41,144 nt of DNA, taken from NCBI RefSeq assembly GCF_022603395.1, contig NZ_JAIBKA010000020.1:1-41144 (forward strand), read 5' to 3'. Position numbers and translations under genes: made by a program. The notes below the pieces were generated by a model. It was not told the DNA's origin, did no database searches, and worked only from the letters and a program-made list of their open reading frames with translations. Position 1 is the first letter of the stretch. Each line of letters begins with the position of its first letter. This document shows positions 17,999 to 25,611 of this stretch, one piece after another. The DNA is from Desulfoferrobacter suflitae. GTDB lineage: Bacteria > Desulfobacterota > Syntrophobacteria > Syntrophobacterales > Syntrophobacteraceae.

Positions 17999-18745
17999 TC
18001 ACCGCGTCATCAGCGCGAACACGCCCCAGCCCAGATATTCACGCGTGTAAGCGGCGTAGCGCTCGGGTTCCGAGGTTAGTTTGGCTCGAACATCTTTGGC
18101 GAACTCGTCGTCGGGATTGGCTTCAAGCCATCGGCGCATGGTGAGCCACTTGGCCGCCTCGTATCTGTCCCAGCTGTCTTGATCTGCCAAAACCATTTCC
18201 ACGACATCGTAGCCGAGGTGGCCGAAAGACGCGAGAAGTTCTGGAAGCAGGACAAAGTCGGAGATTGAGCCGGCAAGACACCCTCTGGCAACATCTTCCG
18301 CCGGCGGTAACTGCCGCCAGTAGGGTTCGCCGATGAGGATGATCCCTCCGGGGCGGAGGCTCCGGGCCAGAAGCTCGATAGTGCCTGCGACGTCCCCGCC
18401 GATCCAAGTGGCACCGAGACAGGCTGCGACATCGGCCTTCTCGTCAGAGACGAAACCGGCAGCATCGCCATGGATAAACTTGACTTGATCGGCGACACCG
18501 AGTTCTTCAGCGCGGAGTTTCGCTTGCTCGGTGAACAACCGGCTCATGTCTATGCCGGTGCCGATCACTCGGTAATCGCGTGCCCAGGTGCACAGCATCT
18601 CCCCCGAACCGCTGCCGAGGTCAAGCACTCGGGCTCCCGTTTCCAGACGCAGCGCCGCGCCCAGAGTGGCGAGCTTTTCGGGTGTGAACGGGTTGTGGAT
18701 GCGGTGAGCACTTTCGGTGATGTTGAAAATCCGTGGAATATCCAA
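17999..18745 (-). CDS. Class I SAM-dependent methyltransferase
   Basis: 248 aa, TTG start at 18745 preceded by GAGGAG. The SAM-binding motif I is VLDLGSGSGEMLCTWA (about 40-55), followed by GIDMSRLFTEQAK (motif II), FIHGDAAGF, and the post-motif stretch LRPGGIILIGEPYWRQLP. The overall pattern resembles Methyltransf_25/UbiE-like small-molecule enzymes. The substrate is unknown. The C-terminal helical region (WLTMRRWLEANPDDEFAKDV) is shared by uncharacterised members, as I recall. Its base composition and isolation among mobile remnants suggest it may be acquired. Confidence 0.85.
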   Translation of the reverse strand: MDIPRIFNITESAHRIHNPFTPEKLATLGAALRLETGARVLDLGSGSGEMLCTWARDYRVIGTGIDMSRLFTEQAKLRAEELGVADQVKFIHGDAAGFVSDEKADVAACLGATWIGGDVAGTIELLARSLRPGGIILIGEPYWRQLPPAEDVARGCLAGSISDFVLLPELLASFGHLGYDVVEMVLADQDSWDRYEAAKWLTMRRWLEANPDDEFAKDVRAKLTSEPERYAAYTREYLGWGVFALMTR

Positions 18746-18867
18746 TGCAGAAAATCTCCTCAGGGGTGTGAATAGATTCTGTCACTGCCCAACCACCAAG
18801 GATAGATCGTGAGATCGAAGCGATCCACAATCTTATCCCGTCGTTGGACGAGCCCGTCTGGTACCGG

Positions 18868-18896
18868 AATTTAACTAATTCAAGAACGTCCCTTTT
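18868..18896 (-). repeat. Sequence resembling a RAYT element flank
   Basis: On the minus strand this reads GGGACGTTCTTGAATTAG, similar to the GGGGGACGTTCCCATG end found at 21517. It may be a remnant of another copy of the same transposable family. Confidence 0.35.
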
Positions 18897-18924
18897 CGCA
18901 CCATTCATTCAACAGTATTGGGCC

Positions 18925-20712
18925 CTATTTCTGCTCGGTAAGGAGGAGAAGAAGCAAGGGTGAAATGTCGGTCGGAAGGCTGGTAGGCTTCATCCCAGCA
19001 CCCGAGGTAATCCAGTTCGAAGAGGTTCCGTTCAGGCTGAAGTTGCCCAAGGTCCCGTGCAGCATGTTCGCCGTCCGGTCGTACAGCGTAGTCACGCCCG
19101 TATTGTCGCCTCCTGCCACGCCCTGATCGAACCGGTAATAGGCGGCCAGTCCGGTCGAAGTTTCATCCACCGTTGACCCCCTGTTTGCAATGATCTGCTC
19201 CCGGGTGCGCGCGACGCTCCAGATACGCACCTCATCGATAGCCCCGTTGAACGGCCTGCCATAATCCGAGCCGATCTTCATCGGATCGCTGTTCGCGACC
19301 ACGGTTATTGCACTGCCCGTCAGCCCCTGTTCCACGCCGTTTATGTACACACGCCGGGTCCCGTTGTCATTGACCGCGGCCACGTGATGCCAGACACCGA
19401 CCTGAAGCACTCCCCCCGTGGTCTCCATGCCGTCAAAGTTGATGCCGTCGAAGCTCCCGTTCATGCCCAGTCGGAGCGTGTACCCGTTGGCTTCCACGGA
19501 ATGGTACTTAGAGACGATTCCACCGAGCCAGGTGAAAGCCTCGGGTTTAATCCACGCTTCGATGGTATAACTGGTCGCGAAGTCGAGGGAATTTGCGTCC
19601 TGAACGTGTACGGAATCATCCGTTCCGTCGAAATCGAGGGCATTGCCGGGCATGGTCATGTTTCCCGGCACTCCGAACTGGACCGAGACTGTGCAGTCTG
19701 CCATGACCGGACCCGTGGTATAGGTGATGCCGCTGAGCGAACCGCCGCAGCCTGATACACCCGCGATGGTGAAACCGACGTCCGGCGTGACGGTAAAACT
19801 CGCAGTTGCTCCTTCATCAACCGTCTGGCTTGAAGGGCTGATGTTGCCGCCGGGCCCGGCGCTTGTGCTCACCTGATAAGATCCTCCCGGAGGAGAAGGA
19901 GGACCCGGCGAGAAACTGACCTTCACCTCGCAGTCAGCCGTGACCGGGCCGGTGGTATAGGTGGTGCCGCTAAGCGACCCGCCGCAGCCTGACGCGTCGG
20001 CAATGGTGTAACCGGCGTTCGGGGTGACGGTAAAACTCGCGGTTGCTCCTTCATTAACCGTCTGGAATGATGGGCTGATGCTGCCGCCGGGCCCGGCGCT
20101 TGTGCTCACCCGATAAGATCCTCCCGGAGGAGGGGGAGGACCCGGCGAAAAACTGACCGTCACCTCGCAGTCAGCCGTGACCGGGCCGGTGGTATAGGTA
20201 GTGCCGCTGAGCGACCCGCCGCAGCCTGACGCGCCGTCGATGGTGTAACCGGCGTCCGGGGTAATGGTAAAACTCGCGGTTGCTCCTTCATCAACCGTCT
20301 GGAATGATGGGCTGATGCTGCCGCCGGGTCCGGCGCTCGTGCTCACCAGATAAGACTCTCCTGGAGGCGGATCAGGGTCCTCACTGAAGTCGCAGCTCTT
20401 AATGCTCTCCTCAAGGGCGAGACTGATCTCTGCCTCGGAGATCCCGTTCGCAATAGCGGCCTCCTCTACCACCTCGCGGTCTACGCCGGCACAAAAGAGC
20501 GCCTTGAGCGTGTTGTGTACGCTGTAGGTAGATGGATTGGAGGTCACGAGCCCGAGGATATCTTGGGGCCTGACGTCATTGTCCAGCGCGCCTTGAACGG
20601 CGTCTAAGACGCCGTAATTTACATAGTCGTGGTAGAAAGTGTCAGTCCAGGCTGCCGGCGCCGACGCGGGAAAAAGCAGGAGAAGAAGCATGACCAAAAG
20701 TGCTTGTTTCAT
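18925..20712 (-). CDS. Exported LamG-domain protein with three 79-aa repeats
   Basis: 595 aa from ATG 20712, which has GGAGG a few bases upstream. The layout is a signal peptide (about 1-24, ending APAAW), an N-terminal alpha-rich region unknown to me (about 25-110), and three 79-aa repeats of divergent InlB-B type (GGSISPSFQTVDEGATASFT, then GYTIDGASGCGGSLSGTTYT). These are followed by a concanavalin/LamG domain (about 360-560; ALDFDGTDDSVHV, YTIEAWIKPE, WHHVAAVNDNGTRRVYINGV, GAIDEVRIWSVARTREQI). The C-terminus is SPLLLLLLTEQK, a leucine tail. Each repeat has two cysteines that could form a disulfide. Probably a surface or secreted carbohydrate- or protein-binding protein. Confidence 0.85.
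   Translation of the reverse strand: MKQALLVMLLLLLFPASAPAAWTDTFYHDYVNYGVLDAVQGALDNDVRPQDILGLVTSNPSTYSVHNTLKALFCAGVDREVVEEAAIANGISEAEISLALEESIKSCDFSEDPDPPPGESYLVSTSAGPGGSISPSFQTVDEGATASFTITPDAGYTIDGASGCGGSLSGTTYTTGPVTADCEVTVSFSPGPPPPPGGSYRVSTSAGPGGSISPSFQTVNEGATASFTVTPNAGYTIADASGCGGSLSGTTYTTGPVTADCEVKVSFSPGPPSPPGGSYQVSTSAGPGGNISPSSQTVDEGATASFTVTPDVGFTIAGVSGCGGSLSGITYTTGPVMADCTVSVQFGVPGNMTMPGNALDFDGTDDSVHVQDANSLDFATSYTIEAWIKPEAFTWLGGIVSKYHSVEANGYTLRLGMNGSFDGINFDGMETTGGVLQVGVWHHVAAVNDNGTRRVYINGVEQGLTGSAITVVANSDPMKIGSDYGRPFNGAIDEVRIWSVARTREQIIANRGSTVDETSTGLAAYYRFDQGVAGGDNTGVTTLYDRTANMLHGTLGNFSLNGTSSNWITSGAGMKPTSLPTDISPLLLLLLTEQK
19650..20361 (-). repeat. Three 237-bp tandem repeats inside the LamG gene
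   Basis: The string CTCACC(A/C/T)GATAAGA recurs at 20342, 20105 and 19868, giving a constant 237-bp (79-aa) period. The units are highly similar at DNA level, with linkers of proline and glycine (GPPPPPGG and GPPSPPGG). Confidence 0.88.
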
Positions 20713-20734
20713 GGATATCCTCCAACATGGATTA

Positions 20735-21133
20735 TGCTGTGGGATAACATAGTTGGATCTGTTCCTCCGTGACAGGATCAACGGTCGAACAGAAACGTCC
20801 GTAGCTACACAGCCGTCTCCCCCCGGTAACCTTGCCGCAGGCTGTGGAGGTCCCTTTGCAGACGGCAGGAGCTCTTACCTTATAGATACTCAGCAATTCT
20901 CGCATGAGAGTAGTATGTTGGAGCACTGATCAGGATTTGGATATTATTCGATCTGATGTGGCCTTTCAATACCTGCACCCCCCTCTCCGCGCGGATCTTT
21001 CGGATGGTGTCGCGCACTCTCAGCGCACGTCATGGCGCAGGTCTCCGTAACTGTACTTCGTCTTCCCCACGAAGTAGTACTTCGAGTCAGTGACAGTATG
21101 GGACCCGCAATGATACCGCTCCTTGTCCATGTC
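20735..21133 (-). pseudogene. IS200/IS605 TnpA transposase remnant
   Basis: Reading through several frames on the minus strand recovers a Y1/IS200 transposase: SHTVTDSKYYFVGKTKYSYG, then VRDTIRKIRAERGVQVLKGH, then ISAPTYYSHARIAEYL, GKSSCRLQRDLHSLRQGYRG, and finally SYGRFCSTVDPVTEEQIQLC. At least two frameshifts and two stops interrupt it, and the HUH motif has decayed (the position reads NNIQ). It is therefore a dead copy. Confidence 0.75.
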
Positions 21134-21159
21134 TCTCTCCCCCGGTTGGCGGAAGAGAG

Positions 21160-21400
21160 TATACTGGTAAAGCACATGTCCTTGAAAGAACATGCGCCAA
21201 GGGCTTCTCCGCTCGATGGTAAAGGGAATCTTCTGAAACTGGAACCTCTATGCCCGTTGTCTCTGCTTTGCGCACATACCGATACGCTTGACTTCTGGAA
21301 ATGGCAATTGGCTCCGCCCGTGCCGCAACTGCCTTTGCCATGGAATTGCGTTCCTTGACCAATCCCAGCGCAGCGTTGATGGCCTGCGATGTATCTTCAT
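21160..21400 (-). pseudogene. Possible helix-turn-helix gene fragment
   Basis: On the minus strand a short open stretch reads MAKAVAARAEPIAISRSQAY followed by RYVRKAETTG, which looks like a helix-turn-helix (ISRSQAYRYV). It loses sense after about 50 residues near the IS200 remnant. I do not recognise the parent gene. Confidence 0.3.
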
Positions 21401-21516
21401 TGCATCTGATCTGTCAATTTTTAACATCAACATAAGCATATTTGGTGCCATGTCAAGCTTCGTTCTCAGCCCCAAAGGGAATAACCCTATTGAATTCGAG
21501 AGGGATTAGGGGATTA

Positions 21517-21546
21517 GGGGGACGTTCCCATGAAATTATGCGTTTC
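21517..21546 (+). repeat. Left inverted end of a decayed RAYT element
   Basis: The sequence GGGGGACGTTCCCATG continuing to ATTATGCGTTTC is the inverse of the sequence at 25476-25503. Seventeen bases, GAAACGCATAATTTCAT, are identical in inverse orientation, and the AACGTCC that follows also matches after a 2-base gap. It lies just before the first codons of a RAYT transposase, where such element ends belong. Confidence 0.7.
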
Positions 21547-21577
21547 TTTGGTTTGTTGAATTTGGTAGGGTATTTTT

Positions 21578-21616
21578 ATGACACGGCGAGCGCGTATCGA
21601 TGCACCTGGAGCCATT
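21578..21616 (+). pseudogene. N-terminal stub of a RAYT transposase
   Basis: The ATG opens MTRRARIDAPGA, the typical N-terminus of REP-associated tyrosine (Y1) transposases. Similarity stops after about 12 residues where other DNA begins. The matching C-terminal portion lies at 24954-25486. Confidence 0.65.
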
Positions 21617-21787
21617 TTCATTTTCCGAGAAAGTCGCAAAAAGAAACCACCTGCCCGATTCCAGCTTAAAGACCTCGACCGTCTCGGCCACGGGATCGAT
21701 AAGCCGGATATGCCCCACCCCGTGCTGTGTGTAGATGAATTTCCCGGCAAAAGCTTACCGGCCGGGCTTTCCCAGGAAGCGAGAAGC
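21600..21787 (-). pseudogene. Uma2-family nuclease remnant
   Basis: The minus strand reads KFIYTQHGVGHIRLIDPVAE, then TVEVFKLESGRWFLFATFSE, the C-terminal core of the Uma2 (DUF820) PD-(D/E)XK family. The catalytic N-terminal half and the C-terminal end are missing, and a stop lies just upstream. It is a fragment lodged between the RAYT stub and the lut genes. Confidence 0.6.
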
Positions 21788-23952
21788 TACCTTTTCAGAT
21801 TTTCGGCAACCACGTCGGCAATGTGCTTTACCTTGACTTTCCCGGCTGCTCTTTTGTCCATCCCTCCGCGAAGCTGCAGGACACAGCCCGGACAGTCCGT
21901 CACCAGGACTCCGGCTCCGGTCGCTTCGACATTATCCAGCTTGCGTTTGAGAAGTTCTGCCGAGAGCTCGGGGAAGTCTATGGAAAAGGACCCTCCAAAG
22001 CCGCAGCAAACCTCTTCGTCCTTGGCCGGAACATAATCCAGGCCCGCCGTCTTCATGAGGTCACGGGGTTCCTTCGTCACGTGCAGTCCCCTGCACAGGT
22101 GGCACGGTGAGTGGTACGCCACCTTTTTATGGCTTTCAACAAACTTTTCCGGGGCGACTTTGAGAACGTTCTGCATAAAGGAACTGAAATCGATGATTTT
22201 ATCCCTCAACTGCTGCACCTTCACCGGCAAATCGGCCTCATCGGCCAGCAGCTTGGCGTAGTTTTCCTTCATATGCGACCCACAGGAAGCACACAGGGTG
22301 AGAACCCAATCGTAATTCGCCGGATCTATCGCCTTCAAGTTCTGAACGGCCACCTCCCTTGCCGTTTCATTCTCTCCCATCATCTTTGCGGGGAGCCCGC
22401 AGCAGGTCTGTTGCATGGGATATTCAAGCTGCACGTCATGTTCCCGGGTAAGCTTCAGGAGCGCCTCGGCCTGTTCCGGATACACGAAATCCACGAGACA
22501 CCCGCCAAAAAGCGCCACGCGGTAGCGCGGCTTTGGCAGGCGGGGGTTAATGTGTTCCCAGATGTCTCTCAAGGGGTTCTTGGCAACGACGGGGAGACTG
22601 CGAAACCGGTGCTCTTTGGAGAAAAAGAGGGGCAGATGCCGAATGAGATCTCCCCCGCCGGCCAAAGGCTTCTGAGCCAGACGAGCCCGACGCAAAAGGA
22701 AATGAAACAGACGCCGGTCCTTGAGAACCCTGCTGAGAAGCACATTCTTGACCGGCTTCTTACCTTCCACCTCGAGCACAGCACGATAGACCTCCTTGAT
22801 GAGATGGGGAAGGTCAATCCCGGTGGGGCAGACCGATTTGCACGCCTGGCAGTTGAGGCAGTTTTTAATGATGGCCCGGGCATTTTCGCGCCCATGGTAG
22901 AAGTAGGTCAATATGAGCCCGATGGCTCCAATGTAGACGTGGCCGTAATTGTGCCCCCCCACCAGCTTGTAGATGGGGCAGACGTTGGCGCAGGCACCGC
23001 AGCGGATGCAGCGCAGGGTCTGGGAAAAGACAGGGTCTTTGGCCAGGGCCAGCCGCCCGTTGTCGAGGAAGACGACGTGCATTTCCTTGCGTCCGTCGGG
23101 ACCGGGAGCGCATTCGTTGGCGCCCGTGATCCACGTCACATAGGTGGAAATGGCCTGCCCGGTGGCATTGCGGGGAAGAGCCCTCAAGATGCGCAGGGCC
23201 GATTTGAGGTCGCAAATGAGTTTGTCAAAGCCCACCAGGGCCACGTGCACGCGCGGCAGGGTTGTCACCAGCCGCCCGTTTCCTTCGTTGGTCACCAGGC
23301 CGAGGGTGCCTGTTTCAGCGATGGCGAAGTTGGCACCTGTGATGCCCATGTCCGCTTCCAAATAAGCCTGGCGCAGTTCACGGCGGGCCACTTTCACCAT
23401 GCCGTCGATGTCGTCGGGGTCCTGGTGTTCGCCCGTCACCCTGGTGAAGAGCTCCGCCACCTGCTTCCGAGAAAGGTGAATGGCGGGCATCACCATGTGC
23501 GAAGGGCCTTCATGGCGCAGCTGAATGATCCATTCCCCCAGGTCGGTTTCTGTGATTTGGTACCCCGCTTTTTCCAGGTGAGTATTGAGGAAGGTCTCCT
23601 CCGCCGTCATGGACTTACCCTTGACGATCTTTCGGACCCCGTTGGCCCTGGCGATGGAGGAGATGATTTCATTGGCTTCGGTGGCCGTGTGAGCCGCATG
23701 GACGGTGACGCCCGCGGCCTCCGCCCGGACTTTGAACAGGGCAAAGAGCTCTTCGAGGCAGGGAATGGAGGCATCCTTACCCGCGGCAATTTCCTGAATG
23801 AGACCTTCCAGGTCTATCCCTTCAAACGCCTTGGCCCTGGAGGTTTTGTAAGCTGTCGCAAAGTTGTCCAGCGTGGTTCCCAGGAATTCATTTTCTAAGG
23901 CCTTCTTGAGTTGACCTCGGTATTCCTTCACACTGTGGGGCGTGGTGATCAT
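21787..23952 (-). CDS. LutB-LutA fusion, LUD/ferredoxin/CCG iron-sulfur oxidoreductase
   Basis: 721 aa. Lactate-utilisation-type membrane-associated oxidoreductase subunit that joins LutB (LldF) and LutA (LldE) in one chain. Residues about 60-300 form a LUD domain (GITGANFAIAETGTLGLVTN). About 310-380 carry two 4Fe-4S motifs, CIRCGACANVCP and CLNCQACKSVCP. The C-terminal 250 residues hold the two CCG domains (CCGLPAKMMG, CASCGSHMKENY, CHLCRGL, CCGFGGSFSIDFPELS, DCPGCVLQLRGG). It is likely to oxidise L- or D-lactate, or a related 2-hydroxy acid, with lutC. AAGGAG precedes the start. lutC lies 65 bases upstream in the same direction. Confidence 0.9.
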   Translation of the reverse strand: MITTPHSVKEYRGQLKKALENEFLGTTLDNFATAYKTSRAKAFEGIDLEGLIQEIAAGKDASIPCLEELFALFKVRAEAAGVTVHAAHTATEANEIISSIARANGVRKIVKGKSMTAEETFLNTHLEKAGYQITETDLGEWIIQLRHEGPSHMVMPAIHLSRKQVAELFTRVTGEHQDPDDIDGMVKVARRELRQAYLEADMGITGANFAIAETGTLGLVTNEGNGRLVTTLPRVHVALVGFDKLICDLKSALRILRALPRNATGQAISTYVTWITGANECAPGPDGRKEMHVVFLDNGRLALAKDPVFSQTLRCIRCGACANVCPIYKLVGGHNYGHVYIGAIGLILTYFYHGRENARAIIKNCLNCQACKSVCPTGIDLPHLIKEVYRAVLEVEGKKPVKNVLLSRVLKDRRLFHFLLRRARLAQKPLAGGGDLIRHLPLFFSKEHRFRSLPVVAKNPLRDIWEHINPRLPKPRYRVALFGGCLVDFVYPEQAEALLKLTREHDVQLEYPMQQTCCGLPAKMMGENETAREVAVQNLKAIDPANYDWVLTLCASCGSHMKENYAKLLADEADLPVKVQQLRDKIIDFSSFMQNVLKVAPEKFVESHKKVAYHSPCHLCRGLHVTKEPRDLMKTAGLDYVPAKDEEVCCGFGGSFSIDFPELSAELLKRKLDNVEATGAGVLVTDCPGCVLQLRGGMDKRAAGKVKVKHIADVVAENLKR

Positions 23953-24017
23953 ATTGTATTCTCCTTGCAGTCAGAAGGTTCCGACGGCCGCGGCAGCGCA
24001 CCTACAAACCGGCGGAA

Positions 24018-24584
24018 TCAGGCTTGATCCCCATCGAGAATGAGGATGTGTAATTCCTGGGGACCGTGGACTCCGATGGTGAGCTCACGTTCAATATCCG
24101 CCGTGCGGCTGGCTCCACTGATGAATGCCAAATAGCTGGGGGCTGATTTCATCTCGCCTTTCAGTTCATTTTCAAGGGCCATGGCATTCGGTTTGATGCG
24201 CGCAGCGGGCAGGACCGCCACGTGGATTTCGCTCAACATGGTGGCGATGCGCAGGTCCTCGCAGCTCGATTCCTGGACGATGGTCGCCGTCTCGGCAATG
24301 CCGTAATCGGCAACGGTGAAGCCCGTGTGCAGTTTACCGATTTCCGCCCGGAGGCTCTCTTTGACCAGCGCCACCCCGTTTTGTTCACATAAAGCCCGAA
24401 ACGCCGCAAAAGCGGAAGCATCCTGCCTGCCCAACCCCGGCGCAGCCAGAACCGTTCCTCCCTGTTTGCGCGTGATGTCGATGGCATACCGGAAGGCTTC
24501 CTCGATAGACCCGACTTCGGAGACAACGCTCTGGACCGCTTGCGCCTTCTCCTTCATCATTTCTTTCAAATCTTGCTTTGGCAT
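24018..24584 (-). CDS. lutC: Lactate utilisation protein LutC (LUD domain)
   Basis: 188 aa from ATG 24584, preceded by GAGAGGAAAC; an open frame continues upstream but shows no similarity. It is a single LUD domain: GGTVLAAPGLGRQDASAF, FTVADYGIAETATIVQESS, LPAARIKPNAMALENEL, and the C-terminal GPQELHILILDGD. It is the first gene of a two-gene unit with the LutBA fusion and probably a subunit of the same oxidoreductase. No lactate permease is evident nearby. Confidence 0.88.
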   Translation of the reverse strand: MPKQDLKEMMKEKAQAVQSVVSEVGSIEEAFRYAIDITRKQGGTVLAAPGLGRQDASAFAAFRALCEQNGVALVKESLRAEIGKLHTGFTVADYGIAETATIVQESSCEDLRIATMLSEIHVAVLPAARIKPNAMALENELKGEMKSAPSYLAFISGASRTADIERELTIGVHGPQELHILILDGDQA

Positions 24585-24953
24585 GGATTGTTTCCTCTCC
24601 CTCTCCAAACATTCCAAACAGGGTGGCGACTTCGCCGCAGCACAATCACCGGACATTGTCAGACTACCTCTGAACCAGACACACACGGCACAGAGAAAGA
24701 CTTTCAAATGAAATCCGCGTGCTCTCCGTATCACTGACAAGGTCATCCCAAAAATACCTGAAAACACAATATCATTATAAAACAGGCCCATGATTCCAAC
24801 CACCCTTGCACAGAGAAGCAGGGGAGCCGAGTTGCTGCGGATGCTCATCCCCTCGACGCCCGCCGGGCCGACCCTGGCCGAAGTCGTTCAGGGCGGCGGC
24901 GAGGGCCAAACCGGGGGGCATTTTCCAGACGAGCACGCCTGCGAAGGCGGTTA

Positions 24954-25486
24954 ATGGAGACTTCCACAACCTGTTTTGCATGGGTGCTCATTCCCAACCA
25001 TTTTCATCTGCTTGTTCGAGCAAAAACCGTTTCCGACTTCAACGAGCTCGATCACTTTCCTTATTGCGGGCATAGTCGGCTGATGGGAAGAATAGATGAT
25101 GGTTGGCGGGATAGCGAGGCATTGTTGGTTCTTTTCGCTGAGAACAAAAGCAGTGCCAAAACCAGGTATAGGGACTTCGTGAGAAGCGGGTTATCGATGG
25201 GCAAGAGGCCCGAGTGACCGGCGGCGATCTGGTTCGAAGTGCCGGAGGGTGGAGTGCTATATGCGACGTACCGGAGGAGAGAATCAGAACTTCTGGTAAA
25301 GAACCGAAATGTGTTAAGGCTCGAAGTGTTGCGGCTTACTGGGCAAGGAGGGAATTGTGCATGGCCGGCACCGAGGTGGGAAGGCAATTGGGATTGTCAC
25401 AGCCGGCAGTCAGTAGGTCCGTTCGGAGAGGGGAAGGGATCTTAAAGGAACTGGGAATTTCCCTTGCAGTCGAGGGAAACGCATAA
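24954..25486 (+). pseudogene. C-terminal part of a RAYT transposase, decayed
   Basis: The frame reads METSTTCFAWVLIPNHFHLL, the HUH-like NHFHLL motif of Y1 transposases, then LDHFPYCGHSRLMGR and RYRDFVRSGLSMGKRPE. A one-base loss at about 25214 moves the frame to TGGDLVRSAGGWSAI, and after an apparent deletion it resumes as ARSVAAYWARRELCM and LGLSQPAVSRSVRRGE, the C-terminal helix-turn-helix. The middle section with the tyrosine/second half of the nuclease core is deleted. The N-terminal stub is 3.3 kb away at 21578. Confidence 0.75.
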
Positions 25487-25503
25487 TTTCATAACGTCCT
25501 CCT
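25476..25503 (-). repeat. Right inverted end of a decayed RAYT element
   Basis: GAAACGCATAATTTCATAAC continuing to GTCCTCC mirrors the left end at 21517-21546. It follows directly after the RAYT C-terminal coding remnant and overlaps the 3' end of the small zinc-ribbon gene on the other strand. Confidence 0.7.
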
Positions 25504-25611
25504 CTGATTCATTCGATTAAGCTTCCTGCACTCCTCGCAACGGGCGAACTTCTCATATGCATACTGGACAAACATTTTCCCACACTGCCTGCATTCGACT
25601 TCTTTTTTCAT
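25489..25611 (-). CDS. Small zinc-ribbon peptide downstream of cobN
   Basis: 40 aa. The start ATG overlaps the cobN stop (ATGA), suggesting translational coupling. The sequence has two Cys pairs, CRQCGKMF and CEECRKLN, spaced as in a small zinc ribbon, and is rich in Lys/Arg. The stop codon lies inside the inverted end of the RAYT element, so the natural C-terminus may have been replaced. Function is unknown; location suggests a role or regulation linked to the corrinoid locus. Confidence 0.6.
   Translation of the reverse strand: MKKEVECRQCGKMFVQYAYEKFARCEECRKLNRMNQRRTL

Noticed and set aside
22111-23898. Plus-strand open frame of 595 codons opposite the LutBA fusion
   Set aside because: It is the antisense of a well-supported iron-sulfur protein, has no family pattern and is rich in His, Gly and Val, as expected for a shadow of a GC-rich gene.
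24585-24848. N-terminal extension of LutC
   Set aside because: The frame is open but shows no LUD similarity; a good ribosome binding site precedes ATG 24584.
24800-24953. Possible coding remnant between lutC and the RAYT C-terminal part
   Set aside because: Short open stretches exist on both strands (for example a hydrophobic one on the minus strand), but none matches a family I can name.
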